DNA from: Echinarachnius parma
Lineage: Eukaryota; Echinodermata; Echinoidea; Clypeasteroida; Echinarachniidae
NCBI GenBank assembly: GCA_037951105.1
Contig: JBAMJV010003818.1
Coordinates: forward strand, 62,001 to 126,000
Reading direction: 5' to 3'
Length of the DNA: 64,000 nt
Both the position numbers and the translations under genes were made by a program. The first letter of the stretch is position 1. Each line of letters starts with the position of its first letter. Positions 12,201 through 27,200 of the stretch are shown here, one piece after another. The notes under the pieces were generated by a model, which was not told the DNA's origin, made no database searches, and saw only the letters and a list, made by a program, of their open reading frames with translations.

Positions 12201-15200
12201 TAATTTTAGAAAATATTTAAAATGGTTTTAAAGTTGATTTTGATGATCTCTCTTTTGAATAATTATTTTAACTGGAGGGCACCCTCTTTTTGTGTTAGCA
12301 GCCGCTTTTGCCGCCTTGGTGAGTGCTAGAGAGATCTGGCTGCCATATACATCTTCTTCTGGTGAGAAGAGAGGTGTGATGGTGTTAGGGACCTGCTTTT
12401 GGGGCAGAATCTCCAGAAGAAGAGTCAATATAATTGTGGTGCTTACCATGTGTATATGGTTGCGGCCTTGGTGAGTACCAGAGAGAACTGGCTGCCACAG
12501 CAGACCTTGATGACGTGTTGTCCCTGCAGCTTGTCCACAACTTTAGGCACCTTGCAGCCATCGCTGCCACCGCGCCCCAGCTTGCCATAGTCACCGTTGC
12601 CCCACGAGTACAACACACCTGCAACAGAACAAGCACGTAAATGTTAAACCGATCCATTAACTTCACAAAATTGTTCAATAAGTAATAATTTAGATATCAT
12701 AGAAAAGGAACACTGTTAATAGCCCGGTCACATATCAACGGATTGCGTAAACGGACGTCAAACGGAGAGCTAAATTTTCCATCCGTTTGTCTCCGTTCGT
12801 ATGCGTTTCTTGTCCGTTCCTTCTTTTGTACATAAAGCAATGGAGACAACTTTCATCACCGGATAATTTCATTTCGCAAATTTTCTATTCGTTGGGCATT
12901 CGTTTCCGCTATCCGTTTATATCTGACCGGGCCATTAGGTAGTGAAAATGTGGATGTCAGATTTTATCACCTACTGCCCAATTATTTCTGCAACAATCAA
13001 ACAGCATCCATGGAACGATTATCATTCAATCATATATATCTCAAAAATTACGGAGACATTCAAAAATCTAAACCCACTTCATTCTTCTAGTAATACCATA
13101 AGCCTAACAACAGGATACAAGATAAATTTGAGAGAATTTAGTTTCTGCTTTCATTTCCTAATGAAAATCACAGCAAGATATTGTCGGGAAATTAAATCCA
13201 GCAACATGAATTTGTTTAAGTCATGTAAAGTCATATATATGACAATTGTTACCAATTTTAAGAAGCCAATTATAACTATTCATTTTATATGCTCAGCCAG
13301 ATCAGGCTCATTGAGTTCAAAGGAAATTCCAACCAAAGCATCAGTGTTACCAACAATTTACACTAATGTTTTTTCAGTCCTGCTAATTAGTGTTTATATG
13401 GCTATTGCAAACATTTTATATATATTCAAAGGATTCAAATGCCAAAGGGTTTATTTTGTGATCACACCATGACATTTTGTATGGCTTCCTGTGAAATAGA
13501 CCTTAACCCCGTGCCTACGGGAACCTGGTGTGCTATGTACAAAATCTATGGAGATTTCAGAATCTCAAAGGGAAAGGGTTAAGTAAAAAGTGCTAGTAGA
13601 TTTATTATGAACGTACCTGTATCTGTTATGGCTAATGTCTGTCCATCGTTGCTGCCCAGTGCTATGTGTTCAATCTTGTGCTCCTTCAGGCCTGCCACTA
13701 ACTTTGGTGTCGTCTGATCATCGCTGTTGCCTACAGTCGTATGAAAACAAAGTTGTCGTCAAGTACATAGCCTAATCAGGGAAATAATTAAGATATATTT
13801 TTCGGGGCAACTGTTCAAGCTCACCTGCATGTTAAAGGGGAGCATATCTAGTCATATTTGTCCCCTTAGGTATCACAAATAATGAAAATAATCAATGTTA
13901 TTTCAACCACTATCATCTGTTTTGACTGAACACCGGAGGTTGCCATGTTTTCCAACTGTACCATATGAAACTTCATTCAATCAGCACTAACAAAGGCGGG
14001 TTACATAACCACTGACATAGCAGCAGATTCAACAAAAGCGGTTACATAACCTGCTTTTGTTAGTGCACGCTCAGATGCGCTCAGATGATGCAGTACCCTT
14101 GGAAAACATGTTGATAGTGGTTTCAACAAAAATTATTATTTCCATTATTAGTGATACCCAATAGGAAATATTGACTAGAAGTGAAAGGAATTATGCACGT
14201 TTCAGTAAAAGTAAGCGAAAATTACAGCGTTTCATTTCCCTTGAATAGTATTCTTTGTTTTGCATTGAGCTTTATGCAATTTTAAAGGGACGCTTTAATG
14301 ATTTTGGGGGGATGTACTTGTTTCACTGCTAACAATCACATTATATAAATTATTCTATTTCTTAAATTTTTAATCAAATACTACAAACAAAAATGCAGCA
14401 GGTGCTAAATGCAAACCTCTGAATATTAAAGGGTATAGGAGCAATTTTACAGGGACTCTTTAATGATTTTGGGGGGATGTATTTGTTTCACTGCTAACAA
14501 TCACATTATATAAATTAGTCTTTTTCATACATTTTAATCAAATTGTACAATAAATGCAGCGGGTGGTAAATGCATACCTCTGAATATTAAAGGGTATGGA
14601 ACAGAAAATTATGTTCAAACCATTCTTTTCATAACTGGAGGTGAACAAATAACTAGCAATGTAATCCCTCTGTGCCCCTGCATACTCTTTTTTTATTTTT
14701 GTTTTACTTGTGAAGGGTTTCTTACTATGTCCTAGCCAGCCGTACATGCCTCATCATCATGTGTACACCTCTCCATTAGATGCGAGAGCCTCATCCCCAT
14801 GTGTACACCGCTCCATTAGATGCGAGAGCCTCATCCCCATGTGTACACCGCTCCATTAGATATGAGAGCAGCATTTCATAAACTATTTTCTGGGGCTGTG
14901 TTTGGCATTTCAATGGTTAAAATCGCCCTATGACCCACAGTGTATTTTCATTTAATATTTTACTGGTGAAAGGGTGAACATTTCTTACCATGCCCCAGCC
15001 TGCCGTACATGCCTCGTCCCCACGTGTACACCTCTCCGTTAGAAGTGAGAGCAGTAGTTAAAAATCGCCCTATGACCCACAGTGTATTTTCAATAATATT
15101 TTACTGGTGAAAGGGTGAACATTTCTTACCATGCCCCAGCCTGCCGTACATGCCTCGTCCCCACGTGTACACCTCTCCGTTAGACATGAGAGCAGCGCTG

Positions 15201-18200
15201 TAGGAGCTGCCACAGGCTATCTGGGTGACGTGATGCCCTGAAGTCTTGGCCGGCAGACCCTGTTGGATCAGGGTAGGCTCTTCTCGTGGGCTGCAAGGAT
15301 TGATAATAATGATTATAGTAATGATAATGGTAATGATAAAGATAATGATACCAATGACAATGACGATAATGGTATTGATACAGATAACGACAATGACATC
15401 TCTAATGATTACAATGAAAACAATAAGTTAACAATGACGATAGCTATAGTATTTGTATGAAACCATTTTAATAAGTCATCAAAAGATATCACATAAAAAC
15501 AAACGAACGAACAAAAGAACGAACGAACGAACGAACGAACAAACGAACGAACGAACGAACGAACGAACGAACGAACGAACGAACAAACGAACGAACAAAC
15601 GAACGAACAAACAAACGAACGAACAAACGAACGAACAAACGAACGAACGAACGAACGAACGAACGAATGAATGAACGAAAGAACAAATGAACAAACGCAG
15701 GAAGGAACGAACGAATGAACGAAGGTATGAACAAACATACGAACGAATGAACGAACAAACAAACAAAGAAATGGAATGCACTGAAATCCTACCTGGTGTC
15801 TCCTAGTCCCAGCCTGCCTGATTCCCCGTTGCCCCAAGCATACACCTCTCCTTCGGCCGTCAGGGCCAGGTAGTGCTTGGCCTCAGGGTGGGACGCTATC
15901 TGCATCACATCCTTGTTACACAGACCCTCAATCAGATGCAAACCCTACAGATAATAATGGAATAAAGAAAACTGAATAAATTGTCAGATAAAAATATGTA
16001 TGCATGATTATGAATTGGAGTACTGTATTTAGAAATAAGGTTGATATTTAAAAGCTTGTTTACAAGTGGTTGCAATAAAACTTTAAAACTACCAAACCAA
16101 GAAACATTTTGTATTATGTCCCTATCTCATTCTGTGATAACGTAACATTATATACATTTCTGTACCATGCATATTTTCTTTCTAGGAAATGCAATAAATG
16201 AAATGAAATGAATTGAAATTATATAGGTTCAAAAAGAAAAGTCACTTACAACATTCAAAATAAATTCCTTGATTTACACAAAAACTGAATATAGAATTAC
16301 AAAACAACATTTGGTCCTTCTTTGATTAGAATGGCAAGCTAACTATCTAATGTGTACTCACTGGAGGTTCATTGTTGAAGTACTGCATGTAGACCTTGCT
16401 TGTCCTGGTGAGCACTAGGAGACATCTCTCGGAGCAGGTCATCTGGACTACCCCCAGCTCTCCCAGGACCTCCAGCATACAGGGGCTGGCACAGATAGGG
16501 TTGGCGCTGGACGCCTTGAAGGGCACCACGCCCCATCCCCACACCTCCTGCCCCTGCGGGATCAACGGACCCTACAAAAACAGGTTGGTAAAACACATCA
16601 TTATTAACAACTTGCCATGATTCACAACAAAAAAAGGGGTACAATTCCACTGATATCATTAGTTTAGAACTCTCCCATGACCTCCAGCATACAGGGACTG
16701 GCACAGATAGGGTTGGCGCTGGACGCCTTGAAGGGCACCACGCCCCACCCCCACACCTCCTGCCCCTGCGGGATCAACGGACCCTACAAAAACAGGTTGG
16801 TAAAACACATCATTATTAACAACTTGCCCTGATTGACAACAAAAAAGGGGTACAATTCCACTGATATCATTAGTTTAGAACTCTCCCAGGACCTCCAGCA
16901 TACAGGGACTTGACTAGATAGGGTTGGCGCTGGATGCCTTGAAGGGCACTACGCCCCACCCCCACACCTCCTGCCCCTGGGGGATCAGCAGACCCTACAA
17001 AAACAGGTTGGTAAAACACATCATTATTAACAACTTGCCATGATTCACAACAAAAAAGGGGTACAATTCCACTGATATCATTAGTTTAGAACTCTCCCAT
17101 GACCTCCAGCATACAGGGACTGGCACAGATAGGGTTGGCGCTGGACACCTTGAAGGGCACTACGCCCCAACCCACACCTCCTGCCCCTGCGGGATCAACG
17201 GACCCTACAAAAACAGGTTGGTAAAACACATCATTATTAACAACTTGCCATGATTCACAACAAAAAAGGGGTACAATTCCACTGATATCATTAGTTTAGA
17301 ACTCTCCCATGACCTCCACCATACAGGGACTTGAATAGATAGGGTGAGCACTGTATGCCTTGAAGGGCACCATGCCCCACCCCCATACATCCTGCCCCTG
17401 CGGGATCAATGGACCCTACAAAAACAGGTTGGTAAAACATATCATTATTAACAACTTGCCATGATTCACAACAAAAAAGGGGTACAATTTCACTGATATC
17501 ATTAGTTTAGAACTCTCCCATGACCTCCACCATACAGGGACTTGAATAGATAGGGTGAGCACTGTATGCCTTGAAGGGCACCACGCCCCACCCCCATACA
17601 TCCTGCCCCTGGGGGATCAGCGGACCCTATACATCAGAGGGGCAAATACAATTATTACATCATGAATATATGTACCACGAAACCTGTCTATAAAGGGAGA
17701 TAAAAAAGTGCTATTTATAGAGAGGTTCATTCACATGCAAACTGCTTCCTAGAGATTCAAGCATAGTGGTCTTTATAATACAGGTGGTCACTAGTCACAA
17801 TTCACAACAACAAAAACAAATGGTATAATTCAATCGATATAAGTTTAGAACTCATGAGCTGATATGTATTAAGAGTTGCATTCCATTTGTTTGTGTTGAA
17901 TTTGTAACATGAGATGTCTGACATTCTGTGTGAGCGGTGGAGGCATACAGGGTGCAGCTAGGCGGTCTAGGTGAGACATGATTATGCCAGCAGCTTGCTT
18001 CATGTCCACCGTGTGTATGAAACTGTGAACATTAATTTACTTTTACTTGCCGCAAGCCAACGAATCAGTGCTAGCATCGAGTCTTGTAAGAGCAATATCA
18101 TTTCTAAGAATTTGCAACTCTGACTTACCTTCTGTGTGAGCGGTGGAGGCATGTAGGGTGCAGCCAGGCGGTCCAGGCGAGACATGATGATGACGGCAGC

Positions 18201-21200
18201 TTACTAGAAGTCCACCATGTTTATGAAACTGTGAACATTAATGAATTTTAACTTGCCCCAAGCGAACCAACTAGTGCAAGTGTCTAGCCCTAATATAGCG
18301 ACTTAATTTCTAAGAATTAACAACCCTGACTGACCTTCTGTGTGAGCGGTGGAGGCATGTAGGGTGCAGCCAGGCGGTCTAGGTGAGACATGATGATTAC
18401 AGCGGCTTGCTGGAAGTCCACGGAAGCATCCTCGTCTTCGGGTATCTCCAGGTAGCGCAGGAAACACTCTGTCGGACTCGGCATCAATCCAACCTAAAAG
18501 ATATACAAACATTACCACTATTAGTAAAATAAATTCAACATCACCCAGAGGTCCTAATACAAAACAAATTGTTCTAAACTCGTCTCATAACAATATATAA
18601 TTGAACATAACTTCGCAAAGAATTTGACTGAGGGTGGAGGAATGTTCTATCCAACACACTACAAAAAGAAAATTGACTTCCCGTATCTTATTTACAGACA
18701 TATATATTGATTAAAAGGAAGAAATAATCCTCATACTTACAAACGTACAAAAGTGTGAGTAAATTAGTGTATTCTAAAGGAACATCTTGGTCCTACAGCG
18801 TAATGTTCAATTTCACCTCGGCTTTACAAAAAAATATCCTACTGACTTATCACATAGTAAGATCAAGTTATGCACACAAACAAAGGTAAAACAAAAGTAG
18901 CCACTTACCTCAGGAGAGCTTGTGGCACCCTCGATGAGGAAGCGTCCGCAGGGACACGGCACGTTCTCAAAGCGCCTGAGCAGGGGGACCAGGGGTGCGG
19001 TGGTTCCCTGGGGGCTGTTACGGTTGTCAGGCTCCTGCCTGCCCTTGTCCCACAGCTGTAGCAGCAGGAGGGTGGCGTCCAGCAGGTGGCCCAAGGTGCC
19101 ACGCTGGACGGCCAGCTCCAGAAGCAAGGCCAGGGCACTGTGCTGGTCAGCTACTGGGATGGTGTCCACGCCCTTGGCACTCGCACATGCATTCAGGTCA
19201 CTGACAAATTTTAAAGCAATCACATTGGATTTATTCATTTGGCCACGGGTTACAGTCCCACGTCCAAGTCCGCTAAAAAAACAGCCTTGAGTTTGAACTA
19301 AACTACAGTACAACACTGCTAGAAACTCATAACAAAGACAAATAATCATATTTTGCTAGATCGAAATCAGAAATTATAAGAAAGAGGTCAAAGAGGTAAG
19401 CCTCTGGAAGGGACTGTAGTGCTTCCAGGGCATCCCCCAGAGCTACGAGCACAGTCATGTAATCAACATTTATGAGGACATACAATGAGGATGACTTTGT
19501 AATCATTAGACCTGGGAAAAAGATTTGAATATTCAAATAATTGGAATAGCTGAACACCTGTTTGTATTCGAATATGACTTATTTTTCCTATCCGATTATC
19601 CAAATACTGTCCCAGGCCAAGGTAACTCACCCAACAACAAATGACTTGAGAAAGTTGGTGGCCTTCTCGATCACCTCGTCCCAGACACTGGACATGGAGG
19701 ATTTGTCAAAGAGGGTAGCCTCTGGAAGGGTCTACAGCGCTTCCGGGGCATCCCTCAGCAGCTCTGAGCAGACATACATACACGTAGTCACAATTGATGA
19801 GGGCACACAATGAGAATGATTTGGTATATAACTCACCCAACAACGACAGACTTGAGGAAATTGGTAGCCTTCTCCACCACCTCCACCCAGACACTGGACA
19901 TGGATGATTCATCAAAGAGGGTAGCTTCAGGCAGAGACTGTAGCGCCTCCAGAGCATCCCTCAGCAGCTCTGAGCACAGGTCGGAGTCTTCCCCCGATCG
20001 CCACGCCCGTCGCAGGAAGGCAAAGGCGAAGGAAAGGGCTGTGCGTGCACCAACGCGGGCGAGGGATGCTGTGGCACGTTCTTTGTGCTTCTTCACACTG
20101 TCAAACACAAAGAGAATTTGTTTTTTTATTTTATTAGAATAAATGTGGCTTCAGTAAAAGGACAGGGCTGTGCGTGCACCCATGAGGGCAAGAGAGGTGG
20201 TGGCACTCTCCTTCTTTTTTTTTACACTGTCAAACACAATAATAATTTGTTTGTTAATTTTATCAGAGGAAATGTGACTATAACAAACATTTCAAGAGCA
20301 CACCACAGCATAATTGTTAATACTACAAACACAAAACAATACAAATCTTTACTTTAATCAATTTTAAAACTTGATTGTTTACTGCTTTATTTTGATTTCC
20401 ATTCTAACATTGCTACTTCAAAATTATTTAAATTAAACATGAAAGAAACTACAAAAGGTACGAACTAATAATACAAAGATAATTCATTAGAGTGTGTCAG
20501 TACCTCTTGGTTTGTTCCACCTGCTTGGTTGACTCTCCTTCGGGGGCCTTGCCGATGATTGCAGCCTTCTGCTCAGGGCTCTGTCGGGCCAGAGCCACAA
20601 AGTATCTCTCCAGGATGACGAGCCGCTGGCGCAGTCTGACTGACGAGAGGGTGGACAAGGCAGCCTGGCCTAGTAGGTCCCGCTGCTCGGTGATCAGAGA
20701 CGTCAGGCAGCTACGGAGCTCCACAACATCTGGGACAGGGGAAGAGTTAGAGTCAGGGATGATAGGATAAGTCTCTAGGAACAGAGCTAGTCTGTATCAC
20801 AATTCAAATTACTTTCTAAATGTACACAAGACAGGGTGAACAAGGCAGCCTGGCCTAGCAGGTCCCGCTGCTCGGTGATCAGAGACGTCAGGCACCTACG
20901 CAGCTCCACAACATCTGGGACAGGGGAAGTCGAAGTCAGAGATAGTACTTAGGGTAAATCTCTTGATACAAAGCTAGCCTCTATCTCTATCACAGTTCGA
21001 ATTACTTACTATTATGTACACAAATTACATACATCAGACGGTTTATCCATCGAGTATAAAATGTTTACTGTTTGGCAAAGATATATTTGTTGCTTATTTA
21101 TCTTGTTATGGTGATTATGTATCCAACAAATGAAGTTGCTTTTAACTCTTATCACCCAAAGTTATTGATGCTTCATGAACATAATGGCTGAATTCTCATC

Positions 21201-24200
21201 AGTGGCACAAATAGTTTAAATAGTAACTGGTAAATGTATGTCCTTCAAACAATGATAAACCTGGACTAAAATTGTGCCACTGATGAGAATTTGGGCCAAT
21301 GTGTATGATGTGTATTTCATAAACCTGCACTCCTGGAGGACTTACCTGGCTGCGCCCCCCACGCCCAGGACTCCATGAAGCTGGTGGAGTGCAAGGTGTC
21401 GCGCCCCTCCATCTGCTTCTCCTCCTCGTCCAGCTTCTGACAGGAGGGGCAGTTGCACCCATTGGTTGGCCCGCAGCGCCCATCACAACAGGTGCACGTC
21501 ATCACCCTCCGACCGCAGTAGTGCTTCCCGGATTCTCCTAAAAAACAGGACAACACAGATTTGAATCAAACAATACATGAATGTGAGGATTAACTTCAAC
21601 TGAGCATTATGGCTTAGCAGATAGAGTCCAAGGTGGCAGTTTCACTCATTGGTTGGCCTGCATTGCCCATCACAACAGGTGCACGTCAGCACCTTCCGGC
21701 CGCAGTAGTGCTTTCCCCGATTCTTCTTAACAACAACAAATAGATAATAATGCATTTGGAATTGCATCCATGACCCTCATATTGAAAGACAAATGCCCGA
21801 ACCATTATACCACAACAACCAAAAAAATACACGGGGCGACGCCGCGACGGGCGATTCGCCCCCGAAACCTTTGAAATCGCCCCCGTGTGCCGTCTGCATG
21901 ATCGGAAAGCGCCAGAAACGTACCAAACATGGCATAATCGGATAGGTCACATCATGATGAATATTGATAATCATGTATTAGACCCGTGAGCAGTGTAAAC
22001 GATGTAAACAAAAATAAGAGCCCCTGTGAGCTCTTTGAAATCGCCCCCGTGTGCCGTCTGCATGATCGGAAAGCGCCAGAAACGTACCAAACATGGCATA
22101 ATCGGATAGGTCACATCATGATGAATATTGATAATCATGTATTAGACCCGTGAGCAGTGTAAACGATGTAAACAAAAATAAGAGCCCCTGTGAGCCCCAA
22201 AATAGCCCTCGTGAATAATTTCACGAGGGCGTTTTTCTCCCTCAAAATTTTCAAAATAGCCCTCGTGAAAAAAAAAAGTTTTTTTTTTGTTGTACCACAA
22301 CACTCCCATAATCAAACATCACATTCACATGAATATGGGGAATAACGTTTCAACCTAGCATGGTGGCTTAGCAGTTAAAGGGCAATGAAACCCAAGCAAA
22401 ATGTTGCTTTCATAGTCTTGAAGAGATTAAGAAGAACAATCTCTGAAAGTTAGAGCATAATCGGGTAAGAAACAAGAAAACTACGGCTCTTTGAAGATGT
22501 CCATTTATTCCTATGGGGTACTCAAATTGGCAACGCACTCTGATAAGTGTGTGGACAACTCCCCATATGTTTTGTACACAAATGTTCCCATTTTTACAGT
22601 TTTCTTCATAGTCACATTTTTTTTATTCCCCCAACTCATGATATGTTATGTATAAAAGCATTCTACAAAACATATGTTGAACTCGAACGAAGGGTAAACA
22701 TAAATTTTGAGAAAATTGAACAAAACTGAAATTGTGTGTACAAAATGTATAGGGAGTTGTCCACAACTTTGCCAGAGTACGTTGCCAATTTGAGTCACTC
22801 GAAGAAATACATGGTTCTTTTTAAAGGGCCATAGTTTTCTTATTTCTTGACCGATTGTGCTCAAATTTTCAGAGACTATTGATTATATTTAGTGTTTTAT
22901 AGTACATACAACAATTTGTCTGGATTTCATTGTCCTTTAAGAGTGTCTGCCACATACATGGGAGGTCCCGGGTTCGATCCCTGGCTGGGTCATACCAAAG
23001 ATATTTAACAAATTATATTTTCTGCCTTCCAGCCAGGCACTTAGCAATCAAATGATGGAGAAGGGAAAATGTAATGCACAGAGTAAGCAGAGGACTAAGT
23101 CTCCTTTGTAGCTTTCAGTACTTAAGTAGACATGTGGCCTAGGGCTACAGAATCTGAGATATGCGCCGCCTTATGAGCCAAATTGGCACGGGAAGGACTT
23201 AAACCAAATTATATATCCTGAGAATTTGTAAACTAACAAACCTTTTAACACACATGGATAATAATAGTACGAAAAGTGAAATAAACACTGTGTGAAACCA
23301 TAGTTTCAAAATTTTCGCCCATAAGGCTTCCTCAGGGATTTTATTTCTGAATGAAAACAAAACTTGGTTTGAATGTCAAGATAAAAATAATAAGACTGGC
23401 GCAAAAGAGCGCCCAAAGCTTTGTTTTCACAGTGTTTATTTCACTTTTCGTACTACCCAATTCTATTACAATGGCGCAGAGCAACGTCTTAAACAGATAA
23501 TATATGTACATCCATTGTCAAAGTCTACATGTTGTACATATAATTTTGAAATCACAATAATTCCACACATTTGTTTATATTGTTACATTTTGTTTTTTTG
23601 CATGCTGTGCATATTAGAAGCAGTCTGATAGAACATTAGACAATATGTAGTGTAGTACTGTATAAATGTAAATACCTACTACAGGCAAATCAGAAAGTAG
23701 CAGATAAATGTATGTGTATGCATGGGATCATGTACAAGATTATTGATAATCCAATTCCATGTTATCTACCATTGTTCAAGTAAAAGGTACTAATAACTAT
23801 TTAGCTGCAACACAAACATAGAGATCTAGATGGAACTGAATATTTAATATCATAATTAAATTGACACATAGGCTATGCATAACTAGAAAATATATTCATA
23901 GCATGAGCTTAACCATGACTATTTTGCCTGGGGCAAAGGCTCTCTCTTCACCAAAATTATATTTTTTTATTTAATTATTTATTCACAAGTTGATCTCTTG
24001 TGGGGCGCTGCAATAAAAATACATGTTTACAATGTAACAACCTGACATACAAATTTAAACAATTTAAAACAAATTTCAATGATTGCTCTAATTGATTATT
24101 ATTGTCATCACTATCAACATTAGTTAGTATTATTAACATTATTTATTTCAATTATTATTATTATTATACATTCTATTCAAACTACAAATGACTAAACATA

Positions 24201-27200
24201 TTCCCATCAGATGTTGTAATTAAATTACAGTACATACATACATGTACTTTGTACATTAACGTGTCAAGTAGACTCTTACAAGTGATCTATATGTTAATAG
24301 AGTATGTGACAAAGTAAACATATTCATGCAGTCCAATACATACATTTTCTACTTGCAATTGATCAACCATTCAATTTAAGAATAAATATTTAAGGTGCAC
24401 CTGTAAAGTGTCAGATATTGCCCAGAATGACATTTGAGACTTCAATCCTGTACCAAAATCATTGTAAGATATGTTCGAATGATGTGTGAAAGTTTCATTA
24501 AAAAAGAACACTGCTTTCCTGGTTAAAAAAGCGAAAATATGCGTCAGCTTTTACAACGAATTACTGTATGACATTTATGAGGTTTATGACCGTTCATTAA
24601 CGCTCTTGACCTGAATGATAGATATCGTCATACTAAAGGGGCATTTGAAAAAATCTAACCCTATTTTATTCTTCTCTTACCATAAGCTAAACAACACGGT
24701 AGAAGAGAAACGAGGAAGCTCCAAGTAATTTTCGTGGAGTTAGACACTTTACAGGCATGTATGTACATATATGTAGTATTCATTTCCTTTATGAACCTAG
24801 CTTATTGACCTTTATACACATTATGATTTTACAAAACAATGTAAACTACGGTTTACCTTATCTTTGTGTAAACACATGAGATTACAAAATGGAGGAATCA
24901 AAAACAAAGTGTCGAACATTAATTTATTAATCCAATTTTCTTTGCTCATTTTTCATTAATCTAATTCATCTTAGAATCTAGCCTTTACCATCAAAACCTT
25001 CAATATCTACCGCAGAATAGTTCACATTGTAATACAAAACAGAGACAAAAGAATACAATTCTATTACGGGAGACGTAAAAGAAAGATATTCTGCTCTTTG
25101 AAAATGTCAATAAACACATGATTTTACGAAACAATGTAAACTACAGTTTACCTTATCTTTGTGTAAACACATGAGATTACAAAATGGAGGAATCAAAAAC
25201 AAAGTGTCGAACATTAATTTATTAATCCAATTTTCTTTGCTCATTTTTCATTAATCTAATTCATCTTAGAATCTAGCCTTTACCATCAAAACCTTCAATA
25301 TCTACCGCAGAATAGTTCACATTGTAATACAAAACAGAGACAAAAGAATACAATTCTATTACGGGAGACGTAAAAGAAAGATATTCTGCTCTTTGAAAAT
25401 GTCAATAAACACATGATTTTACGAAACAATGTAAACTACAGTTTACTTTATCTTTGTGTAAACACACGAGATGACAAAATGGAGGAATCAAAAACAAAGT
25501 GTCAAACATTAATTTATTAATCCAACATTCTTTGCTCATTTTTCATTTATCTAATTCATCTTAGAATCTAGCCTTTACCATCGAAACCTTCAATATCTAC
25601 CGCAGAATAATTCACATTGTAATACAAAACAGAGACAAAAGAATACAATTCTATTATGGGAGACGTAAAAGAAAGATATTCTGCTCTTTGAAAATGTCAA
25701 TAAACAGCAGCTGTTTGAATCTGAGCTCATTAAACATACATACTGATACATGCAGTGAATATTTAATTAAAGAACCAGTTGAATTCAAACATAGGAGGAA
25801 ACTGACTAGAAATATTTTAAATGAACAAGTTGTGACATCATATACTTAAGTTTGAGATTACTCCATCTAATGCATATGTACATACATGTTTTAAAATGTA
25901 ATTTTACAAATATTGGGATAAATATTGGACAATTATTTCATAACATTATCCCTTCCATCCAGCTGTAACAAATCAGTGGGAAGATTCATACAGGTATGAA
26001 AGAATAAAACAAATATTTGAATCGACATATATAATGGCCCGGTCTAACCATATATCGCAAATCTAATCTAACAACACAATTAGCCCAGCCTGTAGGCTAA
26101 ATGCTACCTTTTTGGCATACTGGTACTGATGAGGAAATACATCCTGTCACTTCTAGCCAAACATTTCCTCTTGGATATCACTAATAAATAATGGAAATAA
26201 TAGTTTTTGTAAACAACTGTTCTCTGCTTTTACTGTTTGACTTCCAAAACAGTTCAAATACAAATCAAGTACAAATCTATTTACAAGACTAATTGCAGTA
26301 ATTTCCTTGAAAAACTGTACAGAGATCCTGAGAAAAGTAATGCTATTGAGCATTTATTAATTATCTTCTTACCCTCTTATCCTCTTAGGGATGGTTGGCA
26401 GGATCTGCTTCATTCAAATATCTCCATGGCAACACTCCAAAAGACTTTCCTGTTAGCTTCAGCTAGTTTCGGTTTAATGACCCACAGAAAAAGGAACAAA
26501 CTTATTTGTCTTTGCTCCCCAAGGAACAAGTTGTGAATATAATGAACACAAAATGTAATTTATCTTATTAGTTAGTTACTTTCAGGGGGAAATCTAATCT
26601 AACCATTGCTCAATCGATTATAATAAAGCATTTTGAACATTAGTGATCGCATTGATTAAAACATTGTTTCCTACGGTTACAGTTTTTCAATACTTGTTTT
26701 AATCTAAGCTCTCTTTTACATCCTTCCCATTTTCTAATCACTTTGAACTTTTTATAATCATATTTCCCCCATTTTTTCACAATTGTACAATGAAATGCAA
26801 TTCACATTTTGTAAAGCACTATGATACAGGTACTAAGCACGCAATGGATACGCTTAAAGGCCCAGTCACATCAGCAAGACCAACAACAGAATGACAGCAG
26901 ACCAAACTAGATGGATCTTCGACTGCGCGCAGTCGAAAATGATGCCTCCGCCATTACGCAATTTATTTATATCAAGCCCAAATCAACATATACACTGAAT
27001 TAATTCTGTACACTGAATTAATTCTGTTAACTCAATTTTGATGGTACTCTGTCTTTTAGATCTTGACGTATCACAATTATGAGCTATCAGTGACCTTGAC
27101 CTTTGCCCTCATGACCCCAAAATCTAATGACTACAATTGTTCCCTAAGATACATTCAGGTATCAATTTGGATTGAAATCTGATATTCAGTTCTTGAGATT

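Noticed and set aside
12942-13472. 176-codon plus-strand ORF in a HERC2 intron
   Set aside because: AT-rich, low-complexity translation with no domain features, no splice or promoter context and opposite to the host gene. Judged chance.
15409-15837. Long open frames rich in Ser-Phe-Val-Arg or Glu-Arg-Thr-Asn
   Set aside because: They are translations of the GAAC microsatellite on both strands, not proteins.
16347-17640. Six functional alternative exons (mutually exclusive splicing)
   Set aside because: Five of the six copies lack the 3' half and a donor, so they cannot be alternative full exons.
22355-23000. A functional tRNA gene with a large intron
   Set aside because: The gap is an inverted-repeat element with TTAA duplication, and stems and anticodon are not recognisable.
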